DNA of 64,000 bases from Bradyrhizobium sp. SZCCHNS1050 (lineage in GTDB: Bacteria; Pseudomonadota; Alphaproteobacteria; Rhizobiales; Xanthobacteraceae). The translations under genes were made by a program, and so were the position numbers. A model generated the notes under the pieces. It saw nothing but the letters and a program-made list of their open reading frames with translations, was not told the origin of the DNA and made no database searches. Shown here one piece after another: positions 44,429 through 53,211 of this stretch; within the stretch, counting starts at the first letter, position 1, and every line of letters starts with the position of its first letter. The stretch covers positions 434,001-498,000 of the forward strand of contig NZ_JAUETR010000001.1 of NCBI RefSeq assembly GCF_032484785.1, in the 5' to 3' direction.

Positions 44429-45693
44429 TCAACGCGTCCCGTCAGAGCCAGGATGAGCAGCCCGGCCCCACCGGCCCGGCCCTCGACGATCACATCGCGC
44501 CGGTCCCGCGCGTCTCGGTGCAGGCATTCTGCGAAACCGACCAGACCTCGGCCGCGATCCTCGCCGCGAGCCAGGACCGCCGGCTCGGCAAGGCGCACAT
44601 CACGATCAAGGCGGGCGGCATGCCGCGCGCCATCGAGACCTATCATTCGCAGCCGACGCCGAACGTCATCGTGATCGAGACCAGGCCCGGCGGCGACATT
44701 CTCGGCGGCCTCGACGATCTCGCCAGCGTCTGCGATCCCGGCACCCGCGTGGTGCTGATCGGCAGCCCGTCCGACGGCGTCGCCTATCGCGAGCTGGTCC
44801 GGCGCGGCGTCAACGACTACGTGCTCGGCCCGGTCGAGACCATCGACGTGATCCGCTCGGTCTGCAGCCTGTTCTCGGCCTCGGAGGCCGTCATCACCGG
44901 CCGCATCGTCGCCGTGGTCGGCGCCAAGGGCGGCGTCGGCGCCTCCACCGTCGCCCACAACGTCGCCTGGAGCATGGCGCGCGACCTGACGCTGGATTCG
45001 GTCGTGATCGATCTCGACATGGCGTTCGGCACCGCGGGGCTGGACTACAACCAGGATCCGCTGCAGGGCATCGCCAACGCCGTGTTCCAGCCGGACCGGC
45101 CGGATACGGCGCTGATGGAGCGCCTGCTCGCCAAATGCACCGAAAATCTCAACCTGCTCGCCGCGCCCGCGACGCTCGACCGCGTCTATGATTTCGGCGC
45201 CGACGCATTCGACGCGATCTTCGACACCCTGCGCATGACCCAGCAATGCATCGTGCTCGACGTGCCGCACCAATGGTCGGCCTGGACGCGGCATGCGCTG
45301 ATCAATGCCGACGACATCCTCGTGGTCGCCGAGCCCGATCTGGCGAACCTGCGCAACGCCAAGAACCTGCTCGGCGTGCTCAAGGCCTCCCGTCCCAACG
45401 ACCGGCCGCCGCTGTACTGCCTGAACCAGGTCGGCATGCCCAAGCGGCCGGAGATCGACCTGAAGCGCTTCGCCAAGACCGTCGAGGCCGAGCCGGTCGC
45501 GGTCATCCCGTTCGACTGCAAACTGTTCGGCACCGCCGCCAACAACGGCCAGATGATCGCGGAGATATCGGGGCTGAGCCGCACGCCAAAACTGTTCCAG
45601 GACATCGCGAACCGGCTCACCGGACGGATCGACCACAAGCCGCAGCGCGGCTCGCTGCTGGCGCCGATCGCGAAACTGCTCGGCGCGAAATAG
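44425..45693 (+). CDS. cpaE: Tad pilus localisation ATPase-like protein CpaE (TadZ)
   Basis: 422 residues from ATG 44425. A pseudo-receiver domain (about residues 30-150; VIVIETRPGGDILGGLDDLA, VVLIGSPSDGVAYRELV) precedes a ParA/MinD-like ATPase with VVGAKGGVGASTVAHNVAW and VVIDLDMAFGTAGLDYNQ. The Walker A is of the deviant type, with Ala where the usual sequence has the last Lys of KGGVGKST. TadZ proteins mark the pole for pilus assembly. No cpaF (assembly ATPase) gene follows; a repeat and a convergent gene come next. Confidence 0.93.
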   Translation: MINASRQSQDEQPGPTGPALDDHIAPVPRVSVQAFCETDQTSAAILAASQDRRLGKAHITIKAGGMPRAIETYHSQPTPNVIVIETRPGGDILGGLDDLASVCDPGTRVVLIGSPSDGVAYRELVRRGVNDYVLGPVETIDVIRSVCSLFSASEAVITGRIVAVVGAKGGVGASTVAHNVAWSMARDLTLDSVVIDLDMAFGTAGLDYNQDPLQGIANAVFQPDRPDTALMERLLAKCTENLNLLAAPATLDRVYDFGADAFDAIFDTLRMTQQCIVLDVPHQWSAWTRHALINADDILVVAEPDLANLRNAKNLLGVLKASRPNDRPPLYCLNQVGMPKRPEIDLKRFAKTVEAEPVAVIPFDCKLFGTAANNGQMIAEISGLSRTPKLFQDIANRLTGRIDHKPQRGSLLAPIAKLLGAK

Positions 45694-45697
45694 CGCC

Positions 45698-45739
45698 TGA
45701 GATCATGATGCGATTCCAGGGACTCGCATCATGATCTCA
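45698..45739. terminator. Perfect 16-bp inverted repeat after cpaE
   Basis: TGAGATCATGATGCGA at 45698-45713 is mirrored by TCGCATCATGATCTCA at 45724-45739 around a 10-base loop. There is no long T tract, so it is either a bidirectional terminator between the convergent cpaE and TadD genes or one of the repeat families of the genome. Confidence 0.6.
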
Positions 45740-45748
45740 TCTCTTTGT

Positions 45749-45826
45749 TTGGGCATGATCTCCGCGTAAATGCCGTTGGCGTTTGTCGCGAGGGAAAACC
45801 GGTTTCCACTTTCCGGATCATGCTCT
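45749..45826. repeat. Intergenic repeat with GGAAAACCGGTTTCC core
   Basis: GGCATGATC at the left and GGATCATGCTC at the right bracket a GGGAAAACCGGTTTCCACTT core. I recognise this type of element from Bradyrhizobium-like genomes, where it is present in many copies. It ends against the stop of the TadD-like gene. Confidence 0.65.
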
Positions 45827-46694
45827 AGTCGTCGGACCGGCTGAGTGCCCGCGCCAGCGCCTTGTCGGGCTCGCCGGCCACCGGACGGTCGCGGCGCGGC
45901 GACAGCTCGCGCTGCGCGATCTTGCGGCGCTCCAGGATGCGCTTGACATAGGCGACGCTGGCGCTGGCCTGCTCCGGCGGCAGCCCCGAACGCGCGATGC
46001 TCTCGGCCTCGCTCATCCGGCCCTGCAGGCCGACGATGACGGCGAGATTGGTCCGGACCCGCGGGCTGGCATCGGGGTGCGCGCTGGCCTTGCGCAACTG
46101 CTCCTCGGCCTTCGGCAGTTCGTTGGAGAGCGCATAGGAGAGACCGAGATTGGACAGCACGGAAGGATCGTCAGGGGCGATCTTCAGCGCCGTCATGTAG
46201 TATTGCCGGGCCTCCTCGTTGCGCCCCATCTGGTCGAGCGTGGCGCCCTGCGCCGACAGGATGCGCCAGTCGGGATCCTCGGGCGAATGCGCGCGGCTGA
46301 GCACGTCGAACGCCTGCTGGAAATTGCCATTGTCGGCAAGCGCGCGGCCAAAGGCCGCCAGCAGCGCCTTGTTGCCGGGATTGGCGATCGTCGCCTGCTC
46401 GAGCACGGCGACCGCCTGCGAGCGCTGGCCGGTGCCGCGCAGGGCGCTGCCATAGCGCAGCGCCACCTCGGGATCGTTGGGATTGGCGCGGAAGCGCTCG
46501 CGGAGCTGGTCGATCTCGGCGCGCGGGTCGGCGGCGGCCGCGCGGCTCTTTTCGGGATTGCCGCCCAGTGCCCCCGTGACCTCGCTGAGATCGGTGGTCT
46601 GGCAGGCGCCGAGACCGAGCAGCACGGCCGTGAACGACAGCGCGAACGCGGCCGGCCGGAGCAGAGGGAGAGAGCGAAGGGGCCGCGTACGCAT
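45825..46694 (-). CDS. tadD: TPR lipoprotein, TadD-like
   Basis: 289 residues. The signal peptide ends in the lipobox AVLLGLGAC (Cys about residue 31). Tetratricopeptide repeats follow from about residue 70: PNDPEVALRYGSALRGTGQ, PGNKALLAAFGRALADNGN, PDWRILSAQGATLDQMGRNE and PDDPSVLSNLGLSYALSNE. Length and order match TadD/CpaI proteins of the Tad machinery. The gene converges on cpaE rather than following cpaF-tadBC as in many loci. Confidence 0.82.
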   Translation of the reverse strand: MRTRPLRSLPLLRPAAFALSFTAVLLGLGACQTTDLSEVTGALGGNPEKSRAAAADPRAEIDQLRERFRANPNDPEVALRYGSALRGTGQRSQAVAVLEQATIANPGNKALLAAFGRALADNGNFQQAFDVLSRAHSPEDPDWRILSAQGATLDQMGRNEEARQYYMTALKIAPDDPSVLSNLGLSYALSNELPKAEEQLRKASAHPDASPRVRTNLAVIVGLQGRMSEAESIARSGLPPEQASASVAYVKRILERRKIAQRELSPRRDRPVAGEPDKALARALSRSDD

Positions 46695-46778
46695 GCAACT
46701 GAACTACTTCGGGACCAGATGATCTGCACGCTGGCAGATTAACCCTAAGGTCCCGTTAAGCGGGCGCGGCCGGCCCGC

Positions 46779-47030
46779 TCAATCGATGAATTCGGCGCCG
46801 AACTCGCAGCCGATGCGCCAGGCCAGCCGGCACTTGCGCTGGTGGTCGGGCGCGAAGACGATGGTGAACTGCGGGGGAATCTCGACGAATTCGGCGATCA
46901 CCTTGACGCCGCCGTCGGAAATATCCGTGACCGTGCAGTCCCGCGGCAGGCTGCCGTTGCCATAGTGAATCTTCGCGATCCTCCTGCACAGCCGACGTTC
47001 ACTCTTGCGACGGTTCGCCAACATCAACAT
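46779..47030 (-). CDS. Short PilZ-domain protein
   Basis: 83 residues, essentially one PilZ domain. The RxxxR-like arginines are in NRRKSERRLCRR, and the DxSxxG motif is in CTVTDISDGGVKVIAEF, with strands PQFTIVFAP and GCEFGAEFID. ATG 47030 was chosen, with another at 47024. It could bind c-di-GMP and link it to the neighbouring Tad pilus genes, but no direct evidence is visible. Confidence 0.78.
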   Translation of the reverse strand: MLMLANRRKSERRLCRRIAKIHYGNGSLPRDCTVTDISDGGVKVIAEFVEIPPQFTIVFAPDHQRKCRLAWRIGCEFGAEFID

Positions 47031-47160
47031 TTCGACGTCTCACCCACTCAATCGTCCAATCCGGAGACCTCGTTTGTAGCGAGGAAACCTTGGGATCTGG
47101 CTAGCGCCAAGCCCGGAAATCCGGCGACCGGATTTGGGTTTCGTTTACCCTCTGCATCCC

Positions 47161-49083
47161 TCAGCGGACCGGCAGCAGCACGCCGTCGAAATACGCCGAC
47201 AGCCTCCCGACGTCGTCGAGCGGCAGGACGTCGGCGACATACTGATCGGGCCGCACGATCACGATGCAGCCCGCGGCGCGATCGATGCCGCGCATCGCGA
47301 AGATGTCCTGGCCGCTCTTCAGATCGGCACAGAACATCTTCTCGTAGTCGATGAGACCGTAACGGCCCTTCCGCGGCAGCAGCAGCTCCGGCATTCGTTC
47401 GAGCGCGAGTTCGCGATGCCCCTGCTGGAACACCGCGCGCAGATCGATCACGGAGTCGATGTCGGCGCCCACCTGGGTGTGGCGGCGCACGGGCGAGGCC
47501 GAATCCTCGCTGAGGAATGTGCACAGGCGGCGGATCGCGGACCCCGGCGCGGCCGGATCCTCCGCGGCCGCGAAAGCGAAGATGCGGAAGCGGCCGTCGG
47601 CTTGCACGACATGTCCGAGCTGCGCCGGCTTGGCGTCGCCGAGCCGGATGACCGGCGCCGAGTGAAAGCGCTTGCCGATGACGAAGCCGGTGGCGAGCGG
47701 CTGGAAAGTGTCGTCGCCGGTGAGGACGGAGGGCCGATAGTGCGTGGCGGTGCCCGCCGTGTAGCGGCCGTGACGGACGAAATAGTCCTGCGTCCTGGCC
47801 GCATCGGCGCCGCCCTGCTTGGCGGCGGAGGCAAGAATTCCTGACCATTCGCGATCGAAATCGATCAGCTCCTGGGCGATGGCCCGCCGTTCGGCCGAAT
47901 AGCTGTGCAGGAGCTGCGGCGCGCAACGCCTGCCCAGCACGGCGGCGAGCTTCCAGCCGAGATTGAACGTGTCCTGCATCGACACGTTCATGCCCTGCCC
48001 CGCCTTCGGGCTGTGGGTGTGGCAGGCGTCACCGGCGATGAAGACGCGCGGCAGCCGCGTTGCGACCTCGGCGTCCGGCACGTCGTCGAACTTGTCGGTG
48101 ATGCGCTGGCCGATCTCGTAGACCGACCACCACGCGACCTCCTTCACCTGAAGCGTATATGGCGCGAGAATGCGCCGTGCCTTGGCGATCACTTCGTCGA
48201 CGGTGATGTTGCGCCCGGCCACGCGCTCGCCGACCTCGAGCTTGGCGAGCTCGACATACAGCCGGACGAGATAGCCGCCCTCACGCGGGATCACCAGCAG
48301 GCTGCCGTCCTTGGCGGACTGGATCAGCGATTTGAAGCGGATGTCGGGAAAATCGGTCACGGCGAGCACGTCCATGACGCCCCAGGCGTGGTTGGCGGAA
48401 TCCCCGTGCAGCTCGCGGCCGATCGCCTTGCGCACGACGCTGCGCGCGCCATCACAGCCGACGACGTAGCGCGCGCGCACCGTCTCCACCTGGCCTTCAT
48501 GCTCCGGATCAATGCGATCGAAGCTGACTGTCACGCCGTGCGCCTCGATGCCCGCGGCCGGATCGATCCGCAGATCACGCAGTCGCCGCGCGTAGTGCGG
48601 CTCGAGCTTCGCGGCCGAACGGCGCATCACGTCCAGGAAGAAATCGTGGACCCGAGCCTGGTTGAGCACGACATGCGGCATCTCCGACAGGCCGTCCTCG
48701 ACGTCCTGCACGCGACCGCTGCGCGCGATATGCTTGCTGTCTTGGTCGCTCGGCTTCCAGAACGTGGTCTCGTTGATCCAGCACGCTTCCCTCAGCACTT
48801 TCTCGGCAAAACCATAGGTCTGGAACATCTCCATGGTGCGGCAGGCGATGCCGTCGGCCTGGCCGAGCAGCAGCCGGCCCGGCTTCTGCTCGACGATGCA
48901 GGTCCTGATGTCCGGAAAAGCGGAAAGCTGGGCAGCGAGGTTCAACCCGGCGGGGCCACAGCCGACGATGAGGACATCGGCCTCGGGCGGCAGCGGGCCG
49001 GTCGCGCCGGCGCTCGCGACACGTTCGGCCGCGTCGAAGATCTCGGGATCGCCCGGCTGGAAGCCGTTGAGATGAAACTGCAC
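47161..49083 (-). CDS. FAD-dependent aromatic hydroxylase, 3-hydroxybenzoate 4-monooxygenase-like (MobA)
   Basis: 640 residues from GTG 49083, chosen because GAGGGAGG lies 8 bases upstream and the protein then starts MQFHLNGFQPGDP; ATG 49104 is in frame. The FAD motifs are DVLIVGCGPAGLNLAAQLS (about residue 35), the DG loop YVVGCDGARSVVRKAIG and the GD motif RVFIAGDACHTHSPKAGQGMN. The C-terminal thioredoxin-like domain (about 450-640) is typical of phenol-2-monooxygenase/MobA enzymes. It hydroxylates an aromatic ring with NADPH and O2. It is divergent from a MarR regulator, which probably controls it. Confidence 0.85.
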   Translation of the reverse strand: MQFHLNGFQPGDPEIFDAAERVASAGATGPLPPEADVLIVGCGPAGLNLAAQLSAFPDIRTCIVEQKPGRLLLGQADGIACRTMEMFQTYGFAEKVLREACWINETTFWKPSDQDSKHIARSGRVQDVEDGLSEMPHVVLNQARVHDFFLDVMRRSAAKLEPHYARRLRDLRIDPAAGIEAHGVTVSFDRIDPEHEGQVETVRARYVVGCDGARSVVRKAIGRELHGDSANHAWGVMDVLAVTDFPDIRFKSLIQSAKDGSLLVIPREGGYLVRLYVELAKLEVGERVAGRNITVDEVIAKARRILAPYTLQVKEVAWWSVYEIGQRITDKFDDVPDAEVATRLPRVFIAGDACHTHSPKAGQGMNVSMQDTFNLGWKLAAVLGRRCAPQLLHSYSAERRAIAQELIDFDREWSGILASAAKQGGADAARTQDYFVRHGRYTAGTATHYRPSVLTGDDTFQPLATGFVIGKRFHSAPVIRLGDAKPAQLGHVVQADGRFRIFAFAAAEDPAAPGSAIRRLCTFLSEDSASPVRRHTQVGADIDSVIDLRAVFQQGHRELALERMPELLLPRKGRYGLIDYEKMFCADLKSGQDIFAMRGIDRAAGCIVIVRPDQYVADVLPLDDVGRLSAYFDGVLLPVR

Positions 49084-49110
49084 GTGACCACCCTCCCTCG
49101 CCATTCTTAT

Positions 49111-49138
49111 TGATCAGTATGCTGATCATCAGTATGCT
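49111..49138. promoter_or_regulatory. Candidate MarR operator
   Basis: TGATCAG (49111-49117), spacer TATG and CTGATCA (49122-49128) form a perfect palindrome, and ATCAGTATGCT is repeated directly at 49113-49123 and 49128-49138. It sits between the two divergent start codons, where a MarR protein would control both genes. Confidence 0.65.
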
Positions 49139-49165
49139 TGTCAAGCTGGTGACAGGAGATTCGAA

Positions 49166-49636
49166 TTGACCGAGATGCGGGACATGCCGGGGCACCTGGC
49201 GCGCCGGTTTCAGCAGATCGCCGTGGCGGTGTTCCTGGCGGAGGTGGAAGCCGCCGGCTTCGACCTGACGCCGGTGCAATATGCGGCACTGGCGGCGATC
49301 GCGGCCAACCCGGCCATCGACCAGATCACGCTGGCCGGCCTGATCGCCTATGACCGCACCACGATCACCGGCGTGATCGACCGGCTCGCACAGAAGGGCC
49401 TCGTCGTCCGCCGTGCGAGCGCGCGCGACCGCCGGTCACGGGAGCTGTTGATCACCGACGAGGGGAGAAGGACGCTGGAGGCGATCACGCCGGCGGTCGA
49501 GGCGGCGCAGCGGCTGATGGTGCGCGGCCTCAGCGAGGCCGAGGCGAAGGAGTTGATCCGCCTCATGCAGAAGGCGATCGCCGCCGGCAACGATCTCAGC
49601 CGCGCGCCGCTGCGGGAGGGGGCGGCGGAGCGGTGA
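49166..49636 (+). CDS. MarR-family transcriptional regulator
   Basis: 156 residues from a TTG start, supported by AGGAG 7 bases upstream (the nearest ATG, 49175, is too far from it). The winged helix covers about residues 35-100: LTPVQYAALAAIAANPAID, TLAGLIAYDRTTITGVIDRL as recognition helix, and LVVRRASARDRRSRELLITD as wing. The flanking helices make the dimer. It probably represses the aromatic hydroxylase gene and itself, responding to a phenolic acid; this is inferred from the divergent layout. Confidence 0.9.
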   Translation: MTEMRDMPGHLARRFQQIAVAVFLAEVEAAGFDLTPVQYAALAAIAANPAIDQITLAGLIAYDRTTITGVIDRLAQKGLVVRRASARDRRSRELLITDEGRRTLEAITPAVEAAQRLMVRGLSEAEAKELIRLMQKAIAAGNDLSRAPLREGAAER

Positions 49637-49712
49637 TGGAGGGCATTGCATTCGGACATGGGGGCGCACGCCGAAAGTGCCTTTCACCCCGGGCGAACTG
49701 CGACCTAGTTGC

Positions 49713-49796
49713 TCATGGTCGGGCTTGTCCCCGACATCCATCTCGTGGTTGCCCGGCATGTCGGCGTGGATGGGCGGGACAAGGCCGGCCATGACG
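49713..49796. repeat. Intergenic inverted repeat (TCATGGTCGGGCTTGTCC type)
   Basis: TCATGGTCGGGCTTGTCC and CGACATCCA on the left are mirrored by TGGATGGGCGGGACAAGGC and CGGCCATGACG on the right. It resembles a repeat common in Bradyrhizobiaceae spacers and lies between the MarR gene and the end of the monooxygenase gene. Confidence 0.65.
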
Positions 49797-49849
49797 CCGT
49801 GGAGAGATCTCGACGCAGACTCACACCACGTTGCCGATTCCCCCTGCCC

Positions 49850-51310
49850 TCATGAATACCGCATCACGCCGTCGTCGACCTTGCCGAAGCGCAGCGAGAC
49901 GATATCCAGCGCGTAGTTCTGGTACAGCCGCCACGGCCGCTTGGATCCCTGTTTCGGCAGGTCGGCGACCGCGCGCTGCACATAGCCGGAGCTGAAGCTC
50001 AGCGACGGCAGCGGCGTAACGGTGGAATCGTCATTGTGCGGCACGCATTGGCGATAGCCGTGCCGGTCCATGTAGTTCAGGAGCCGGCAGACATATTCGC
50101 AGGTGAGGTCGCATTTCAGCGTCCAGGACGCGTTGGTGTAGCCGAGCGTCGCCGCCAGATTCGGCACGTCGGAATACATCATGCCCTTGTAGTTGAGCGT
50201 CTTGGCGAAATCGACGGTGCGGCCATCCACGACGACCTCGATGCCGCCGAGCACCTGCAGCACCAGCCCGGTCGCGGTGACCACGATATCGGCCTCGATT
50301 TCGCGGCCGTCGGCGAGGCGCAGGCCGCGCTCGGTGAAGGTCTCGATCCCGGCCGTCACCACCGAGGCGCGCTGCTCGCGAATGGTCTTGAACAGGTCGC
50401 CATCCGGCACCAGGCACAACCGCTGGTCCCACGGGTTGTAGCGCGGCGTGAAATGGGTGGCGACGTCGTAATCGGGACCCAGCGCGGCGCGCACCCCGCC
50501 CAGGATCAGCTGCTTGACCCGCTGCGGCTTGCGCCGGCTGAGCTGGAAGAAATACATCCCGAACAGCACGTTGCGCCAGCGGATCAGGTGATAGGCGAGG
50601 CTGGCGGGCAGATGCCGGCGCAGCTTGTTGGCGAGCGCGTCCTGCGCCGGGCGCGACACCACATAGGTCGGTGAGCGCTGCAGCATCGTCACATGCGCGG
50701 CAGACTTGGCCATCGCCGGCACCAATGTGACCGCGGTCGCGCCGGAGCCGATCACCACGACGCGCTTGCCGGCATAGTCGAGATCCTCGGGCCAGGCCTG
50801 CGGATGCACGATGCGGCCCTTGAAATCCGCCATGCCCTTGAAGTCCGGCAGATAGCCCGACTCGTAGCGGTAGTAGCCGGAGCACATGAACAGGAAGCCG
50901 CAGGTCATCCGCACGGTCTCGACCGTGCCCTGCTCCGTCCGGCGCTCGGCCTCGACGGTCCAGCGTGCGTCCGCGCTCGACCACGACGCGCTGATGACCC
51001 GATGGTTGAACCGGATGTGGCGGTCGATGCCGTTATCGGTCGCGGTGTCCTGGACGTATTTCAGGATCTGCGGCCCGTCGGCGATCGCCTTCGGATCGGT
51101 CCACGGCTTGAACGAATAGCCGAGCGTGTACATGTCGCTGTCGGAGCGGATGCCGGGATAGCGGAACAGGTCCCATGTGCCGCCGATCGCGCCTCGCCCC
51201 TCCAGGATCGCGAAGCGCTTGCTCGGGCACTTGTGCTGCAGATGATAGGCGGCGGCGATGCCGGACAGCCCGGCGCCGACGATCAGCACGTCGACATGCT
51301 CTGTTGACAT
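49850..51310 (-). CDS. Flavin-containing / Baeyer-Villiger-type monooxygenase
   Basis: 486 residues from ATG 51310, with AGGAA upstream. The FAD site is VDVLIVGAGLSGIAAAYHL (about residues 6-24) with GAIGGTWDLFRYPG. The fingerprint FKGRIVHPQAWPEDLDY (FxGxxxHxxxW, about 165-181) and the NADPH loop VVVIGSGATAVTLVPAM follow, and VVTATGLVLQVLGG closes the dinucleotide part. Such enzymes insert oxygen into ketones or oxidise sulfur or nitrogen. The substrate is unknown. The gene diverges from the membrane protein gene at 51461. Confidence 0.9.
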   Translation of the reverse strand: MSTEHVDVLIVGAGLSGIAAAYHLQHKCPSKRFAILEGRGAIGGTWDLFRYPGIRSDSDMYTLGYSFKPWTDPKAIADGPQILKYVQDTATDNGIDRHIRFNHRVISASWSSADARWTVEAERRTEQGTVETVRMTCGFLFMCSGYYRYESGYLPDFKGMADFKGRIVHPQAWPEDLDYAGKRVVVIGSGATAVTLVPAMAKSAAHVTMLQRSPTYVVSRPAQDALANKLRRHLPASLAYHLIRWRNVLFGMYFFQLSRRKPQRVKQLILGGVRAALGPDYDVATHFTPRYNPWDQRLCLVPDGDLFKTIREQRASVVTAGIETFTERGLRLADGREIEADIVVTATGLVLQVLGGIEVVVDGRTVDFAKTLNYKGMMYSDVPNLAATLGYTNASWTLKCDLTCEYVCRLLNYMDRHGYRQCVPHNDDSTVTPLPSLSFSSGYVQRAVADLPKQGSKRPWRLYQNYALDIVSLRFGKVDDGVMRYS

Positions 51311-51460
51311 GAGGTGTTCCTGGCGTTTCCTGGTGCGGCTTTCTTGCTCTGGCTGCGGACAGTCGCAACCCGGCTCGTCGCTGTCAAATCGCCGGCGCAT
51401 TCGTCGTCGGTCAACCCTCCTCCGCTATCAGCGGGAAACACCCTCGATACGGATCTGGTG

Positions 51461-52186
51461 ATGAACGCTCCCCACCCGCGCGACGACAGGCCCGGCGACA
51501 GCGACAGCCGGGACGGCAGTGGTGCGCCGTCGCAGCGCATCGCCCTGGGCTTTTCGCTGTTCGCAATCGGGCTCGCAGCCTGGTCGCTCTTCCCGAGCTT
51601 TCCGGCCGGCCAGCTGATCGCGGTCGTCACCGTCATCCCGCTGGTGGCGCTCATCCTCACCTTGCGCTTTCCCGGGCGGTTCCGCATCGGCCTCGGCTCC
51701 GGCTACGGCGCCAATCTCGGCACCGGTTGCATCGTGGCGGCCGGCACGCTCGCCGCGCGCACGCTGTCGGACATCAATCTCGTCGACTGGCTGCCGCTGA
51801 CAGCCTTCGCGACCGCGGTCGCGATCATTTTCCTCATCGTCGCCGCGCGGTTCGAAACCCAGCTCCGCCGCCGCGGCTGGCGGCTGCTGCTCGCCGCTCT
51901 CTTCGTCGCTGCCTATGCGTTCGGGACGCTTGGCCAGTTCAACACCGCGCTCGACCACTCGGCGCCGGCGCTGCTGCGCAGCCGCGTGCTCGCCAAGCAT
52001 CTCGGCCACAGCCGGCTCGCCACGCATCAGGTGACGCTCGAGCCGTGGGGCCCGTTCGCGCGAGCCACCGATGCCCATGTTGCGCAGGCGCTGTACGAAA
52101 GGTTGCAGCCGGGCGACACCGTGTGCCTGCGCCTGGGCGATGGCGCGTTTCGCATGGCGTGGTTCACGGTGGCCGCATGCCGTTGA
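51461..52186 (+). CDS. Membrane protein of unknown function
   Basis: 241 residues from ATG 51461. Four or five membrane segments are seen, for example IALGFSLFAIGLAAW, LIAVVTVIPLVALILTL, LPLTAFATAVAIIFLIV and LLLAALFVAAYAFGT, and a soluble C-terminal domain of about 75 residues follows (SRLATHQVTLEPWGPF, DTVCLRLGDGAFRMAWF). I do not recognise the family. It stands alone between a divergent monooxygenase and a repeat. Confidence 0.68.
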   Translation: MNAPHPRDDRPGDSDSRDGSGAPSQRIALGFSLFAIGLAAWSLFPSFPAGQLIAVVTVIPLVALILTLRFPGRFRIGLGSGYGANLGTGCIVAAGTLAARTLSDINLVDWLPLTAFATAVAIIFLIVAARFETQLRRRGWRLLLAALFVAAYAFGTLGQFNTALDHSAPALLRSRVLAKHLGHSRLATHQVTLEPWGPFARATDAHVAQALYERLQPGDTVCLRLGDGAFRMAWFTVAACR

Positions 52187-52248
52187 GACCCGGCGCTGCG
52201 GCCGAGACAGGAACGGCCATTTGCGCAGCGCGGCGATGCTGCGTATCG

Positions 52249-52339
52249 TCGTAGCTTCGTGGCCCGCATGAGCGCAGCGATATGCGGGGCCTCACGCGCC
52301 GTCTCGATGAACCCGGACGTCGCTCCGCTCATCCGGGCG
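52249..52339. repeat. Intergenic repeat with two short palindromes
   Basis: CCCGCATGAGCGCAGCGATATGCGGG forms a first hairpin (in outline; arms CCCGCAT / ATGCGGG) and CCCGGACGTCGCTCCGCTCA then TCCGGG a second (arms CCCGGA / TCCGGG). The type is common in Bradyrhizobium spacers. It ends about 20 bp before alaX. Confidence 0.65.
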
Positions 52340-52361
52340 ATGCGATTGCGAGCCGTTCTGC

Positions 52362-53093
52362 ATGACCGACTTCCTGCCCCGCCCTTTCGCTGTCGATCGT
52401 CCCGACGTGCTGGAGCTCGACATCACCGCGCTCGACGCGCGCCCCGGCGCGGTGCTGGTGGCGCGCTCGCCGTTCTATCCCGGCGGCGGCGGCCAGTTGC
52501 CGGACCGCGGCACGATCGCGTGGAACGGGATCGTCCGCGTCGTCACCGGGTTCGAGCCGACCGCCGACGGCATCTGGCACCTGATCGGTGATGACGCCAT
52601 CCCCGACGGGGCGATCGAGCTGCGCGTCGATCCGGCGTTCCGGCAGCGCATGAGCGAGCAGCACACGGTGGCGCATCTCGTCAACAGCGCCGTCTACACC
52701 CTGTTCGACGGCGCGCTGCTGACCGGCGTCCGCATGACCGAGACCGACGAGTTCAGCGTCGATTTCGATCTGCCCAAGGTGGCGCCGGAGCAACTGCGCG
52801 CGGTGGAGGATGCGGTGAATGCCGCGATTTCGGACGATCGTCCGGTGCGTGCCTTCGACATGCCCTATGACGACGCGCAGGCGACCGCGGGACTGTTTCG
52901 CGCCAAATCGGTCGCCCCGCCGCGCCAGGCCGACGGCCTGATCCGCATCGTCGACATCGACGGCCTCGACCGCCAGGCCTGCGGCGGCACGCACCTGGTC
53001 TCGACGGCGCAGGCGCGGCGCATCCGCATTCTCAAGGTCGACAACAAGGGCCGGCAGAACCGGCGGTTGAGGATCGGATTCGTCACGGCTTGA
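52362..53093 (+). CDS. alaX: Alanyl-tRNA editing protein AlaX
   Basis: 243 residues. The zinc site of the editing domain is complete: EQHTVAHLVNSAVYTLF (HxxxH, about residue 105) and RQACGGTHLVSTAQA (CxxxH, about 210). The N-terminal beta-barrel carries RSPFYPGGGGQLPDRGTI, as in AlaRS and AlaX-M proteins. The enzyme removes Ser or Gly wrongly attached to tRNA-Ala. It lacks the aminoacylation core, so it acts in trans. It stands alone. Confidence 0.92.
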   Translation: MTDFLPRPFAVDRPDVLELDITALDARPGAVLVARSPFYPGGGGQLPDRGTIAWNGIVRVVTGFEPTADGIWHLIGDDAIPDGAIELRVDPAFRQRMSEQHTVAHLVNSAVYTLFDGALLTGVRMTETDEFSVDFDLPKVAPEQLRAVEDAVNAAISDDRPVRAFDMPYDDAQATAGLFRAKSVAPPRQADGLIRIVDIDGLDRQACGGTHLVSTAQARRIRILKVDNKGRQNRRLRIGFVTA

Positions 53094-53211
53094 GAATCGC
53101 GCGGCTCGCGATGAAACGGCCGGCGTCGCAATGCACATTGTCAAACGCGTATATCATCGCTCGACGTCCGATACGATTGTAACGCAGGCGCGTCCGTGAT
53201 CCCATGGAAGC

